Source: Cyathus striatus
Taxonomy: Eukaryota > Basidiomycota > Agaricomycetes > Agaricales > Nidulariaceae
Assembly: GCA_025738555.1 (NCBI GenBank)
Contig: JAOVFP010000005.1
Location: forward strand, 2,542,001-2,606,000
Direction of reading: 5' to 3'
DNA: 64,000 bases
How positions within the stretch are numbered: the first letter of the stretch is position 1; each line of letters opens with the position of its first letter. Positions 11,062 through 22,270 of the stretch are shown here, piece by piece. The position numbers and the translations under genes were made by a program. The notes beneath the pieces are model-generated. The model was not told the origin of the DNA, did not search any database, and saw nothing but the letters and a program-made list of their open reading frames with translations.

Positions 11062-12222
11062 TATGAAGTTCCAAGTGTTGAAAAAGTCGCCGCCGCCGTA
11101 AATCGGCTGCCGTCGCCATAAATTGATTGTGCCATATCTACAAGGTGCCGTATCCAGACTGTAGCCTCAAAATTCCATCTTTTCTGTACTTTTCCGATGT
11201 CATTACATACTATTCACATAAATTTCTCATAATTACATTGTATAAGACCATTGAAGCTCGTATATACCATGTAAATTGAACTTCAATCTAATCTTCTCTC
11301 AATATGGATGGAATTCCCATGTTTCAATGAAGTGAGTATACACATAAATTATCATGCATTTGCTCACTTGTTATGACATATTTGAGTCTATGGATATATA
11401 TGCAACAATATGAGCAGACCAATGAATTGAAAGAAAACTGTAAAGTAAAATTTGGGGGAGGGAGACATAGGGTGATGACGGCCTTCAGTAAACTATTTTG
11501 CGACATTCAGCGGGACTTGGTAGCACGGGATACCAATGATTTTGAGTCCTGCTGTGTAATAGCGGCATTGAGGGCGATGCAGGAGTGCCAGCATTGGAGG
11601 GAAAATGAGAGAGAGAGCGCGCGTGAACACAAACAAACACGCATCAGCTGATTACATAATGAAAATAATGCTCGCCGGCTCCACAATATTCACATTCATG
11701 CTCATGCTTATCACACTCAAGTTCACTCTCAATTTATAGGAAAGAATCGTGAAGACTAATTGAGAGTGAGTGTACATAAAAGTATTATATTCATGCAATA
11801 AGCATAATAAACTACTAGACTTACAACTTAAACATCTCTGTAGCTACAGTGCATATACATCGAGAGGGTGTACTGTATTCTGTATTCAAGAAATTTAAAG
11901 GGCTACATAACTGAAACATTTATTCGGCACTCTCAGTACCTTTTCGGAAGGCAGAAGAGTGCAGAGAAGAGCGTGGGAATTAAGTTTCAGATGATAAAAA
12001 CATAGAGAAAAGATAAAAAATAGTGTGAATAGCAGTATCTAAAGGCACTACATGCTATATAACACATATTATATTTATTACTACACCAAAAGAGTAGAAA
12101 TATCAAGCAATTACAATGATCCAGTTTAGATATGGCACTGTTGTAGATGCGGCACAATCAATTTACGGCGACGGCAACCAATTTACAGCGGCGGCGACTT
12201 TTTCAACACTTGGAACTTCATA
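11062..12222. mobile_element. 1.16-kb TIR element, 6-bp TSD family member
   Basis: About 90-bp inverted ends beginning TATGAAGTTCCAAGTGTTGA, flanked by GAATAC at 11056-11061 and 12223-12228. The outer 11 bases match the element at 147-10412, and the TSD length is also six, so both belong to one superfamily. The subterminal part is locally GC-rich (GCCGCCGCCG). A 92-codon open frame at 11373-11651 has no recognisable domain; without a homologue I do not call it a gene. Confidence 0.85.
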
Positions 12223-12228
12223 GAATAC

Positions 12229-12972
12229 AGTACTGAGCCCTCTAACCCGCATCCAGATACCTCAGCTGCTCTCTCGAAGGTCGTATTTGGGTCCACAAGT
12301 CACGCCTGGCTTTCGTTCAATCACACACTCACTTTGTGCATGCTACATCTACTGTAGTAATCACAGCAGCTCCACCGGTTATTATCCTATGAAGACAAAT
12401 AAAAAAGGAAAGGGATGCGAGATAATTGTAGGCTGTCTGAATGAAGATGGCATAAATCCTGATCAGATAACTGTCCTGTTGCAACTTGAGCTCAGTTCTC
12501 ACCGTATCTGACTTACACTATATCCTCCAGCTGTTCAAGATCGTGTGCACAAACTCCCAAAGTATCTACCAAACGGAACGCTAAACTATGTTTAGCTTGC
12601 GATTCAAATTGAAAGTATTGAGGAAAAACATGGTTTCATTCCACTTAACTACTTCTCCAAATTCTACATCATCCAGATTCCACTCTTACCTACCTCATTG
12701 CAACTCATTGTCAAATCCATATGATGTTTTCAACCAATTCATAATAATTACATTGTATGTAATTATGTATATATTCAGCATACTTATATCACATACATCT
12801 GCAGCGGGCCATCCTGGGGTGACACTTGACAGCTTCAAGAAAGCTACTGGCATGTACAATGCCGGGTAACAGAAACTGATCTTATTTTTGACCGCTGTAG
12901 TGCTGCCGTTAGCCTGTGAATAAACTCGCGTGGCTTGACAGCTCATTCAGATTGGAGGATCTGACACCTCTT
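12229..12972. other. spacer, no gene seen
   Basis: Contains only short open frames (under 95 codons) with no motif and no conserved counterpart elsewhere in the window. Confidence 0.45.
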
Positions 12973-13048
12973 GGGGTAAGTACTACTGTCACAGTACTTA
13001 CCCCGCAAACTTCAAACAAGTTCCCACCGTGGGAACTTGTTTGAAGTT
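12973..13048. repeat. two adjacent palindromes at the edge of repeat unit A
   Basis: GGGGTAAGTACT (12973-12984) and its complement (12993-13004) form a 12-bp stem with an 8-nt loop. Immediately after, 13008-13048 is a 20-bp-arm palindrome around a single central base, with arm AACTTCAAACAAGTTCCCAC. Copy B near 24507-24536 keeps only one arm of each (GGTAAGTACTGTGGGAACTT). Confidence 0.85.
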
Positions 13049-13152
13049 AAGATATAACACTAAGGATATAGAGGGGTGTTTCCTCCTTCCTTTCTTCTCT
13101 GAAGCACTTCTTTCCTCCCTTGTTCCCTCCTCACCACGGGAACTTGCTTCTA

Positions 13153-13530
13153 CTGTACGAATCCGATCAATTGGGCATGCCTTTGAGTGTGTGACAGGCC
13201 CAAACCACAAAGTGATTTCGGCACACGAGAATTTGTAGTGTGACATGCCAGAATTTTCGGCATTTTCGTTACCCAAGCTAGCCAATAAGCCCAAATTAGT
13301 GCATATATTTAGCTTTCAAAAGTACAGAACACTATCATTTAGCAAGAATTAGCTTTTGGAGAAGAAAAAATGGTCATTACACTGAAAATTTTAGGTATTA
13401 CGCCGGCGCCTAAATATGTCACGGTCTAACCTTTCGGCATTTTCATTTGTGACGCGTGACATGGCCCAAATTTCGGCGCGGCAGAATGGGTGCGTGACGC
13501 GTGACTGCCCAATTGATCTGATTCGTACAG
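13153..13530. mobile_element. 378-bp MITE, TA target site, in copy A
   Basis: Ends CTGTACGAATC.GATCAATTGGGCA inverted at 13153 and 13530, flanked by TA (13151-13152, 13531-13532). Copy B lacks the stretch between CCTTGTTCCCTCC and TGTCCAA, which confirms an insertion in A, though 140 bp beyond the MITE is also A-specific. Confidence 0.85.
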
Positions 13531-13923
13531 TATTTCCTTTGATGATATTGAGAAGATATGATGAAATCAAAATCTTTTCAACGTATCTTCTCAATATTAT
13601 CGATTTTAAAATATTTTCTTCATATCTTCTTTGTATCTTCGCGCTTTTAGAAGCAATTTCCCGCGGTGCCTGTCCAATTCACTTTCTTTTTCGCTTGATT
13701 CTTCTACCAAAAATTTTAAGTTTTGAGTTTTCGATAGGGCCTGGTCAGGAAAAGCCTCCTGTGGAAATGTAGTAATAGTCTTATAGATATAGGTACTTAC
13801 CTGTACTTACTGCAGACAATAATTCACAGAGTACTTTAGGAATATTTGGGGGATCAAAATGGTATTGAAAGTTACAGATTAACCATTCGAAAATGTACAA
13901 ATTACAGCTCATGCTTCATCAAC

Positions 13924-15140
13924 TTAGAAATCTCCCAATGCGCTGTTCGCATTCCAAGGAGAGTCCAATTCATTCACGGCATTTGGTTGCGGACCTTGAG
14001 CTAGTGTAATCCTTCGAGTATGTAAGATCAAACGGCAACCCTGCATCGCATGAAGTTGTCAGCGCGTTAGGTTGTTTCAACAGTTAATGACCAACCATGG
14101 TTGATATAAATAAAATGTAGAAACTGAGTATTCGGTAAATCAATTACAAGAGAAATTCGAAAAACAGTATACTCTTACGGGAACGTTATCTCTACAACAT
14201 GTTCATGGAAAATTTTATTCGTAGAGCACGTAATTGCTGAAATTGCTGATGCTACAGAGGGTTACAGAATGGTTGAGTGAACAAGTCCAGATGGAATATA
14301 TAGTGCTTACCTGCTGCAAGTGCGAGTATTGTATAACTGTCTCTTGTAAGTCGCTGTAAAAGAGGTGCAATGACTCTCATAGCCCCTCCCGCCCCTCTTA
14401 ATGCGCGCTTTATCGAAAGCGTTCTCCCAAAAGTTAGCATGATAAATATAGCTTGTACACCAACTTGCGTAAATCTGAATAGTATATTAGTCGTTGCACA
14501 AAATATACTGATAATGGAAACCGTGAAGCATACGCAAAAATATAGAATCCGCTTTTTTTTACATTAGCTAGTCCACAAGCTGCAGTAAATTCATGTTGAG
14601 GAAGATAGATAATTATAGACAAAGCTGCGTTGAGTATCCACCCTGCAAAGAGGAGGATCAAGAATGCTGTTATGTGAGTCCGTTGACTATAAAGTGCATA
14701 AACTGGGTGCTATTAGATGTGCTTAGAGTGTGATAATTTTTTTCTTACTCCGGACCATCATGATCAGGTTTAGTATACCCATGAAGTAGTAGGAAGTCAC
14801 TGCTTGATAAATAATCACCTCTTGGCAGTACCGACGAGGTACGTTGGGGTAGTACGTTGAAAGGTTAATAAAATAGCACATATGGAGACTAAAAAATTAG
14901 CTGGAATATGGATGCTGTATAAATGAGCGCACATAAGAACGAGCACCATTGAATATCGCGAGCAGATATACAGGCATTTTAAGAAGATGAATTGGCCTGG
15001 TGATCTGAGTGGTCTCAAAAAATCAGTGTAGTTCGAGGGATTTCATAACGTACGTCTGTAAGAAGCTCTTTTCCTCTTCAGCGTATCTGGCGCACTCCCA
15101 TACCCATGTTAAACCTGCAATAACTTTCGAAGGACATTTA
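13924..15140 (-). CDS. DUF6533-type multi-pass membrane protein, copy A
   Basis: A spliced minus-strand gene whose exons join in phase: 15140(approx.)-15054, 15013-14933, 14888-14749, 14702-14534, 14474-14311, 14236-14179, 14123-14096 and 14040-13924. The product has an FLKCLYICSRYSM segment, then EVIIYQAVTSYYFMG..MMVR, ALYSQRTHITAFLILLFAGW, a cysteine-containing loop, VGVQAIFIMLTFGRTLSIKR, and the family-typical C-terminal GCRLILHTRR. Hydrophobic segments of about 20 residues alternate with short charged loops, as in the many fungal seven-helix-like DUF6533 proteins. The role of that family is not known. The first exon(s) around 15200-15480 could not be fixed; copy A has an early stop in the candidate start there. 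The stop is TAA where copies B and C read CAA and go on a few codons. Tandem paralogues lie in copies B and C. Confidence 0.75.
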
Positions 15141-15700
15141 AATATGCAGAGCTAAAACTGAAAAGGAGATGGTTCACGCACCACAGGAAATTGAAGCACC
15201 AAGCATCCTTAGCAATATGGCAGGTAGGAACAAGTTAGCAGGTTGTGGTTCGATATCCCACACTTTTAAGCAAGTGCGCTAAATCAAGGTTTTCACATCC
15301 AGGGCTGGTGGTTGTCGATGCCAATCTTCAGTGGAAATATCAAAAACATGTGATGCTCGTACTGAAACGCAAAAAACCTCAAAGATTTCAGATGTTGCCT
15401 ACCATTTGACAGTGTCAGCAGTGATCACCCGGTAGTCATCTAACTGAGCGGTGGTAATTCAAAATTCAAATTAGCAATGCCAAAATCAACCAAAATCAAT
15501 AGTGGCCCGGGCGGCATGAAGGGTCTTGGCTTGTCTGGCATTACTAATATGACCGTAGTTTGAGTTTATTTCAAATGTATTCTGTTTTTAACCTTGGGGA
15601 ATTCTGAAGATCGTCGGTAGGTATGTATTTCTAAAATAAGAACTTTGATGAAAGCTGAGTGGAAGTAAGTTACAGCAAATGCCTGATGTTTGCGCTGGGA
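15141..15700. other. 5' region of the DUF6533 gene and X/Y junction
   Basis: On the minus strand a candidate first exon reads MTT.. near 15455 in A (interrupted by a stop) and MTTTEAVNLQTTSE at 26448 in B. Neither could be joined convincingly to the next exon. At 15650-15690 copy A shows the uninterrupted junction that received insertions in B and C. Confidence 0.4.
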
Positions 15701-17560
15701 TCGGCACGCGGCACTAGCTAATGCCATCATCTTTTGAAATAATCAATTGTAAATATGTATCTAAGTTATAAGGTGAACTGTCAGTGACTCAGTGTCACGT
15801 ATTCTTTCCCCATGTCTTAATCTTACCGACGGAATTTCGTGATGATGACTGTGAGCTTGTTTTGAAGGATACGTGCCAAAACTGGAAGTAGAAATGCGAA
15901 GATCGGACTGTTTGTATCAAGGGAACAGCGGCGTGCGACGGCAACTTGTAGGTCCATTGATCGGCGGTGCTCGAGATGACACTAACTCCAAAGTGGAAAG
16001 ACAGAATTTGCTTATTGCATGCGCTCGAGGGACATTAGGGACACCCCGGCCCCGGCCCGCTCAAGAGGCTGACGTTATTGCAGCATTCAAAGACCGTTGA
16101 AATAATGAAGCTAAGAACTTCCGGAAGGGGGAGACCCCAGGGTCTGAGAGCTGCATAGCACTGGTGTGTCGCTAGTACGTCGACATGATGCTGGACAAAA
16201 TGGTCTCTTGGATCCGTTGTAACTCTGACAATAAAGACTTTTATGAGCATTGAGCATTCTAGAAGTTCTCGTATCTGCTATCGCCAGAACACGATTCCAA
16301 GACTTCACTGCCACTTTCGTGCACTACTGACCGTAGCGCTTTATAAAAGCTCAAAAGCCGTAGCAGTCTAGTGTGACCATCGCGACCGGACCTTCGTATG
16401 CCCTGTCGAGAGTGAGCACCAGAATAGATGGATTGACAGTAATGACGCAGGTTACTGCGGTTCATGGATAGCGAAGCAACTGGCATTCTTTCTAGACGAT
16501 ATTACAAGATCTCGTCATCCTGTGAGGACCCTCTTGTCCCTGTTCGCATTCCTGGACAATTGCAGTAAGTGGTCACCTCCGATGTCCACTAGCATCGACA
16601 ACCAATGCCACTTGTTTTTGTGGTTGCACATTCTGGAGCACAATGTCTGAGAGATCCAAGTATGGTCATCATGACCGGATCCTCGCCCCTATCAGGAATT
16701 GGTGTAGGCTACTGCGAGTTAACAAACAGCAGTACAACTTGAACTGGCGTTCTTTTTGCTCTCATACGCTCTCGATTCCAAGGCTACGCTGTCAGTGCTG
16801 ACTATCCCAAGCCGTAGCACTTTCTGAAACTTCAAAGTTGCGCTCGAGCTATGGTCATTGCGACTAGACCCTTGCATGCCCCATTGAAACTTGTGGAGGC
16901 TATTACGAGTTTCAGATGGCGAAACAGCTGACGTTCTTTCTGGAGGGTACTAAGAAGGTTTTGTTATCCTGTAACAGCCCTCTCGTCCCCGCTGGCCCTC
17001 GTTGGCAATTGCAGCAGTCGTCTATCCCTCTCTCCCACGTTTGCTAGCGATGGCCGCCAAGAGAATCAAGAGCTCGCTGGCTTTCAGTTTCGTACCCTGT
17101 GCTCGAAATTGCAGCTGACTGGTCTTCTCTATGGGTCATCAATTCATCCCTAGTATTTCATACAACTCATGCATATCCCATCTCTAAATTAAACTTCTGA
17201 CATGTGAAGAATTATGTTACATGGGAAAGAGATCGACCTACGACATTAAAGCGGACGGAATACGGGGGATAATCGAATCGACTTTCCGTCAGACCCCGTT
17301 TCCATAGTGCCCAACATAATCCTTCACACTTCACACACTCCTATCGCACTTCTTGTTGTCGACGTATGTAGTACATTCCCATTATCGTAATCAAAAATCG
17401 AGCTGGCGTTCTTTACTTACAGGATCTCGTCGTCCAGTGAGAATCCTCTCATCCCCATTGGCATCGTCTTTGCAAGTCAGGGGGGGATATGTTTGAGTAC
17501 CCTAGGGGTATACCCCTCGTTCGCGGTTCATCGTATGTCTCTCATTGCTTCCGCTGTATT
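15700..17560 (+). other. degenerate internally repeated segment of part Y
   Basis: A module reading roughly KQLAFFLDDI then LLSLFAFLDNC recurs at about 16465-16565, 16915-17020 and 17400-17470, and again in the other copies (36680-36780, 37715-37805, 53000-53085). Stops and frameshifts interrupt every copy. It looks like an old coding sequence that was duplicated in tandem and then decayed. I do not recognise the family. Confidence 0.4.
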
Positions 17561-17590
17561 ACACACACTATTAGTTACCACTAACAGGCG

Positions 17591-17827
17591 TTGAAATCTG
17601 GGTACCTCCGCCGATACGTCGTCTGCTACCCTCCTAACAGCACCGACACTTTACCATCGTACACTACTATCAACGACCCTTCACTATCGTACACATCATC
17701 CAACGATGACTCGCAATACCCCAGCATCTCCCATTCACTCAACCTGTCATCACCCACAACACGGCTTAGGACACTCCCTACGTGGGCTCCGGCTCTAGGT
17801 ATGATGTTAGGTGCACCGTACCTATGA
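17591..17827 (+). other. conserved short frame MKSGYL..VVCYPPN, possibly an exon
   Basis: The same start and first 17 codons occur in copy B at 36873, where the frame is longer (181 codons to 37418). It is preceded in both copies by an AG acceptor-like CTAACAG. It could be an exon of the gene that includes 17930-18562. The frame content downstream (Thr/His/Ser-rich) differs between copies and suggests little constraint. Confidence 0.3.
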
Positions 17828-17929
17828 TGCTCTTCCTAGGGAAAGCAGTGGATGGGGTAGAGTTGGAAGTGCTTCTATGGCAGCGCAGGATCTGGATAGC
17901 AATGCTACGCGCGTCAATGGTGGCGTCCT

Positions 17930-18562
17930 GTGTACGCTTCCCGCGTTCCCGTACATCTGAATATTAAAGGTTCAGGATGTCCTGCAGCAAGCATATCTGG
18001 TCCCGCAAACCACCCACCAAGTTCAGGACGTCTTGTATCTTTCATGCCTGCTCCCGCAAACCCGAACCTCACCCCCTCCCTATCTTCAAATTCCAACTGC
18101 TCACTTCCTCAAGACTCGGGGTTTACTTTAGCATATGCTGGTGATTTGAGCGGGTATATGGGGCTTCTGGATGAGCAGAGGGCGGCTGGTTTGCGCTTTC
18201 CGAGATATGGGCACGATGGCGCGGGGCCTGAGTCGCCGATGTGCACCCTCGACGCGAACGCACTAAGTGTGCCTTTTCCCTCCAGCCATGCGCCCAGTTC
18301 TAGGTCTTCGGTGTTGTCAGATTCGGAACTGGGGTTCTTCACTTACGATGGGAGGACGTATCGGATTGCTTCAGCGGCTTACGCTGATGATCTGAATGGG
18401 TATATGCAGTTTCTGGATGAGCAGAGGGCAGGTAGTTTGCGCTTTCCGGGAAATGGGCAAGATGGCACGAGGTCTGAGTCGCCGATGTATATCCCGCACG
18501 CGAACGTGAGCTCGGGACCGCGTAGCTCGTCGCCGTCTGAACAAGCATCCGCACGCTTCTAA
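17930..18562 (+). CDS. unknown protein with two imperfect ~80-residue repeats
   Basis: Open for 210 codons, ending at TAA 18560. It has a Pro/Ser-rich N-terminal half, then two copies of a unit: AYAGDLSGYMGLLDEQRAAG (from 18130) and AYADDLNGYMQFLDEQRAGS (from 18378), each followed by a Gly/Asp-rich stretch and ESPM. The reading frame may begin further upstream by splicing; the first Met is only a working start. The counterpart in copy B (about 37280-37660) has one repeat only and is broken by stops, so at most copy A is functional. Family not recognised. It lies head-to-tail after the degenerate module region. Confidence 0.5.
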   Translation: MYASRVPVHLNIKGSGCPAASISGPANHPPSSGRLVSFMPAPANPNLTPSLSSNSNCSLPQDSGFTLAYAGDLSGYMGLLDEQRAAGLRFPRYGHDGAGPESPMCTLDANALSVPFPSSHAPSSRSSVLSDSELGFFTYDGRTYRIASAAYADDLNGYMQFLDEQRAGSLRFPGNGQDGTRSESPMYIPHANVSSGPRSSSPSEQASARF

Positions 18563-18940
18563 TCGTCTAAATCAAGCGTTTGATTCTTAAAGCTGACGGA
18601 ATATGGGGGATTATTGAATCGACTTTCTGTCATAATGTGTAGCATAATGCCCACACTTCTCACTCTCCTATCGCGCTTCCTGTTGACGACATGTAATAGT
18701 ATATTGTTGTAATCAGAAATCCAAAATAGACATGATATTCAAACTATGATACATTGCACACTGCTTTTAAGTGCTATTAGACAAGACATGGAGTACCAAA
18801 TTTCAAGAAATACCAAAGAGAGCGTGTATGAGAACTATACAATTTCAAATCATAGCTTATCCCCCCCTCTCCCCCTCTCCCCCTCCATTCATCATCTTTA
18901 TATCAACCACCAGAGAGATCCTGGACGCATCCGGGCACCC

Positions 18941-20940
18941 TCAATTGCTGATATCAATACTAAGCCTCGAAGCCGGCCTAATAACAACTGTCTTCCTCCG
19001 CCGGTATCTACATTTCTCCATGATCAAAGCAATCAAGCACTGAATGACCGGCAGCATGAGCATGATTGGCATGCGTACGTGAACACGGAACAGATGGAAC
19101 GCACCCTAATGCGCTTGTATCGCCGTTTATGTACCCTCGTAGGGGGAGAATACGTGAAATCGAAGTCTTCCTCTTTGAGGGAATAGATGACAGAGTCGAG
19201 CTCTACGTCATCGTCGCTGCCACCCTCCTCCGATATGTCAGGCTAACGAAGGGCGGAGATAAGACAACTGAAAGCGATGGACAGGAAGGGGGAGAACATA
19301 CGAGAAGATAGTCGCTGCACTGGTAGTCGTAGATATCATTGCGCGCGTCGAGGGTTCTCTGCAGTGAGCGTCAGCTACTCACGCCCGGAATTTAAAGCAA
19401 AAGCACGCACCATAGCGTCGAACACGGCAGACGCCTGATTCCTCGCATGAGGGCCATAAACCTCCTGGCGGGTGGAGCGATAATAGTCGGGCAACACAGA
19501 GGACTCGAATCGGTTGGTCATCACGAGAGTAAAAGAAGGGAAACCGCGCTGTAGCATGCACATGACGAAGCAAAAAAAGGCACGATAAAGCTCTCCGAGC
19601 GACAAAACCCCACAAAAGAGAAGAAAAAAATGAGAGTATGCAGTAGGGGTGAAGTTGAAAGTGAGCAGAGCAAAACGAGAGGCTCATATACACGGAGACC
19701 AGCCAAGTAGAACAAAAAAGAACTCTCGGCGCCACAAACGAATTCAGGTCCCCGTAGTGTGTTAGATGTAGAGAAGCGATATCGGTGAATGGTTTTGGGG
19801 TCGCTGGGCCCTTTCAAAAGGTTAGTACATGCCAATTCCGGTAGTCGTCATTTTTTAAATGTGATTTGGCAACCGGATTTATCCCCGTGATGACGCCAGG
19901 AAGAATGAAAAACTTCCGCATGCTCACTTGCCACTACTGCGGCGGTCGAGGGAAGAAGTTGGACAAAGAATCACAGAACTTGGAGAAGAGCTCTCCGCTA
20001 GAGGGGTGGGCGGAGAGGTAGGGAGAGAGTGATGGTCGCTGCTTGTAGGGGAGGCTCAAACGTTTCAGAGAGTGAGAACCGATGGGGCTGAGTGCAGATT
20101 TGAATGCCATACGCGATGCATTGACAGGCCACACGGCCCGTACAAACAACCCTTACTTCCAGATCTCTCTCGTCGATGGCGATAATTAACTAGCTCTTCT
20201 GTAAAATTTGCCTGTCTCAAATGAGTCTCGTGATGCAGAGCCTCGGGAATAGACCATCGTCGGGCTGTGATTAAGGCAAACACAATGGTCAGCTTTTGCA
20301 ACAACGGTATGGGTCCATTAAAATCTGGAGAAAAGATTCAATGTTTCAGCTAATATCGAAGAGCTGGGTGGATATCTGTCTGCAGTCTCCAGCACGGAAG
20401 GAAGAAAGTATGGTGAAGGAAGCCCTCTTTTCGCAATATCTGACGTAAATCCCAGTATATCTTTTAGCAACCAGCGGGAGATGTGCTCCTCATGGTCCTC
20501 CTCGATTCCCCCCACTTGAGAGCTCACCATTGGTGCATGGGCAGCACACACAAAAAAGTCTCGGTGTCGACGCACGGGCTATGTGACTGTGACATCAGCC
20601 ACGGGACCGCGTCACGCGTGACATGTGACAGGCGATATTAGACAGACGTGAGTCAAGTATCGCTTTCTTCCATCAACCAACATGAGTGAGTATATCCCCT
20701 TCATGCAGGAATCCAGAAAGTGCCCCCAAACACCGCTGTGTGAGTGTGCGTGAAGAGCCACAAAGATGCGACGTCAAGAGGAAGATTTTCGCAAGTTTGA
20801 CCAGCAGTTCGGCTGCGGGCCTCAAGAGAAAGAAAGCAAGATAGAAGCGCCAGATAGCAAGACCGCAAGAAAGAAAGAAAGAATAAGCAAAGTATGAAAG
20901 ATTTCCTCACCTGAAAGCCCGATATATCCACCTGAGGCAT
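18941..20940 (-). pseudogene. unrecognised multi-exon gene, copy A
   Basis: Minus-strand exons conserved in copy B: start MPQVDISGFQ at 20940 with a GTGAGG donor; a segment KLAKIFLLTS..TLTQRC near 20800-20700; IEEDHEEHISRWLLKDILGF near 20510; RQANFTEELVNYRHRRERSG near 20210; RKFFILPGVITGINPVAKSH near 19910; ALPDYYRSTRQEVYGPHARN-type near 19480; an acidic PDISEEGGSDDDVELDS near 19210; and a basic end MEKCRYRRRKTVVIR with TGA at 18941. In A the Trp of LTFWK is TGA (near 19812), so this copy is probably dead. Product unknown. The acidic-then-basic C-terminus would suit a nuclear protein, but that is a guess. Exon borders other than the first are not fixed. Confidence 0.5.
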
Positions 20941-22270
20941 TTAAGCATTATCGCTCTTTTCTAATGTTCGGCTTTGAGCGCCAAATCGCTGACTTGGATA
21001 CGAAGGCAAGATATCCCTTTGAGAAAATAAAAAGTAAGCAAAAATACTGGAGGCGCTGAATTCCCAAGCTAGAAGGCCTATGGACTTATTATGGGCCCAG
21101 AGGTCTACGTCAAGGAGACCATTGTTCCAATTACCTTGAAAGATGAGGGGAAACTATGCTCGTCCAAATATAAGGAGAAGACGTATGTTGGCTAGCCCAG
21201 GGAGACAAGAGACCACGAAGAACTGGTCGAGAAGGTGTCTAAGAATATAAAGAACAATATGCGAAGAAGATATTGCAATCGGATTTTATCTCGGATTTCT
21301 GCCTAAATTTCTGCACTAGCGGTGGGTGGCTTTCACCAACGTCGACGAGCCATGCCACCGCAGTGAGAGAGGCGAGAAGACGCAGAAAAACATGAAGAAC
21401 AAGGAGAGTGAATTGTACGGTAGGTTAAGGTGGTGGTTGCGGTTGAACCTGACAAAGTCGCTTGGACCCGCGAACAAAGCTGGCCCAATTCAAATTTAGA
21501 ATTGAGTCTCAGATGCTCCGCCGTTCGTCTTTCTCAACTCGCCTAACCCCTTTCCTGCCCTCTCAGGATTTTTCACCGTTCGGATATTTTTTAACCCTCT
21601 TTTCTGATATTTTCACCCCCTCAAATTTGAAAGAATTCCCCCTCCTGAAGACGACAGCCACCCGATCGATGGGACCCGATCCTCTCGACTCTTCAACATC
21701 CTCAGATAATGGTTGCAAATTTCTACGCCATATGAAGCTCACTCGTCGCCGTCGTCAGACGTAAGAAAGGAAAGTTTTGGGTGGCTAGCCCGAGGTACGT
21801 TTTTCTGAGTAGAGGTCGTAGCTGCCAGCCTCAGTTCTCGTGCCACAGACACCTCACCACAGCAGCTCTCGCAACAAAATCTACTCCTCAAAATTCTTCG
21901 ACTCAATGGCGAAGACACCATCAGGCAGCCAGATATGAATTTGAATCCCCTACTTCAGAGCGCCATTGTTCTTTTCCCCCCTACAACACTCTTTCACCGT
22001 TTACTCAATGACCAGCGAAAATTTATTCCTAAGCTACCTGAATATACCCCGCAAATTTTGCAGTACGACGTGAGCCCCCTACTTTTCTGTCTATTGTACA
22101 TAACTAAAACTTCATACTAAGCCAGTCTTATAAAGCAGCAAAATTAACCCTCAACCAACACCAACGCTGACGACATTTCGCTCCCTTTTACAAATCATCC
22201 AACATGGTGGCGAGTTCGAAACACGAAGTTACTGGTCAATGGTATTCGTGCGGGGCGATGCTTTCTAGGA
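20941..22270. other. conserved region upstream of the decayed gene, no clear gene
   Basis: This stretch is well conserved with copy B (40441-41760), including open frames at 21462-21764 and 21781-22011 that also exist in B (41014-41268, 41285-41515). The frames are Ser/Thr/Arg-rich and motif-free. They may be exons of a divergent plus-strand gene, or simply recent duplicate sequence with chance frames. Confidence 0.35.
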
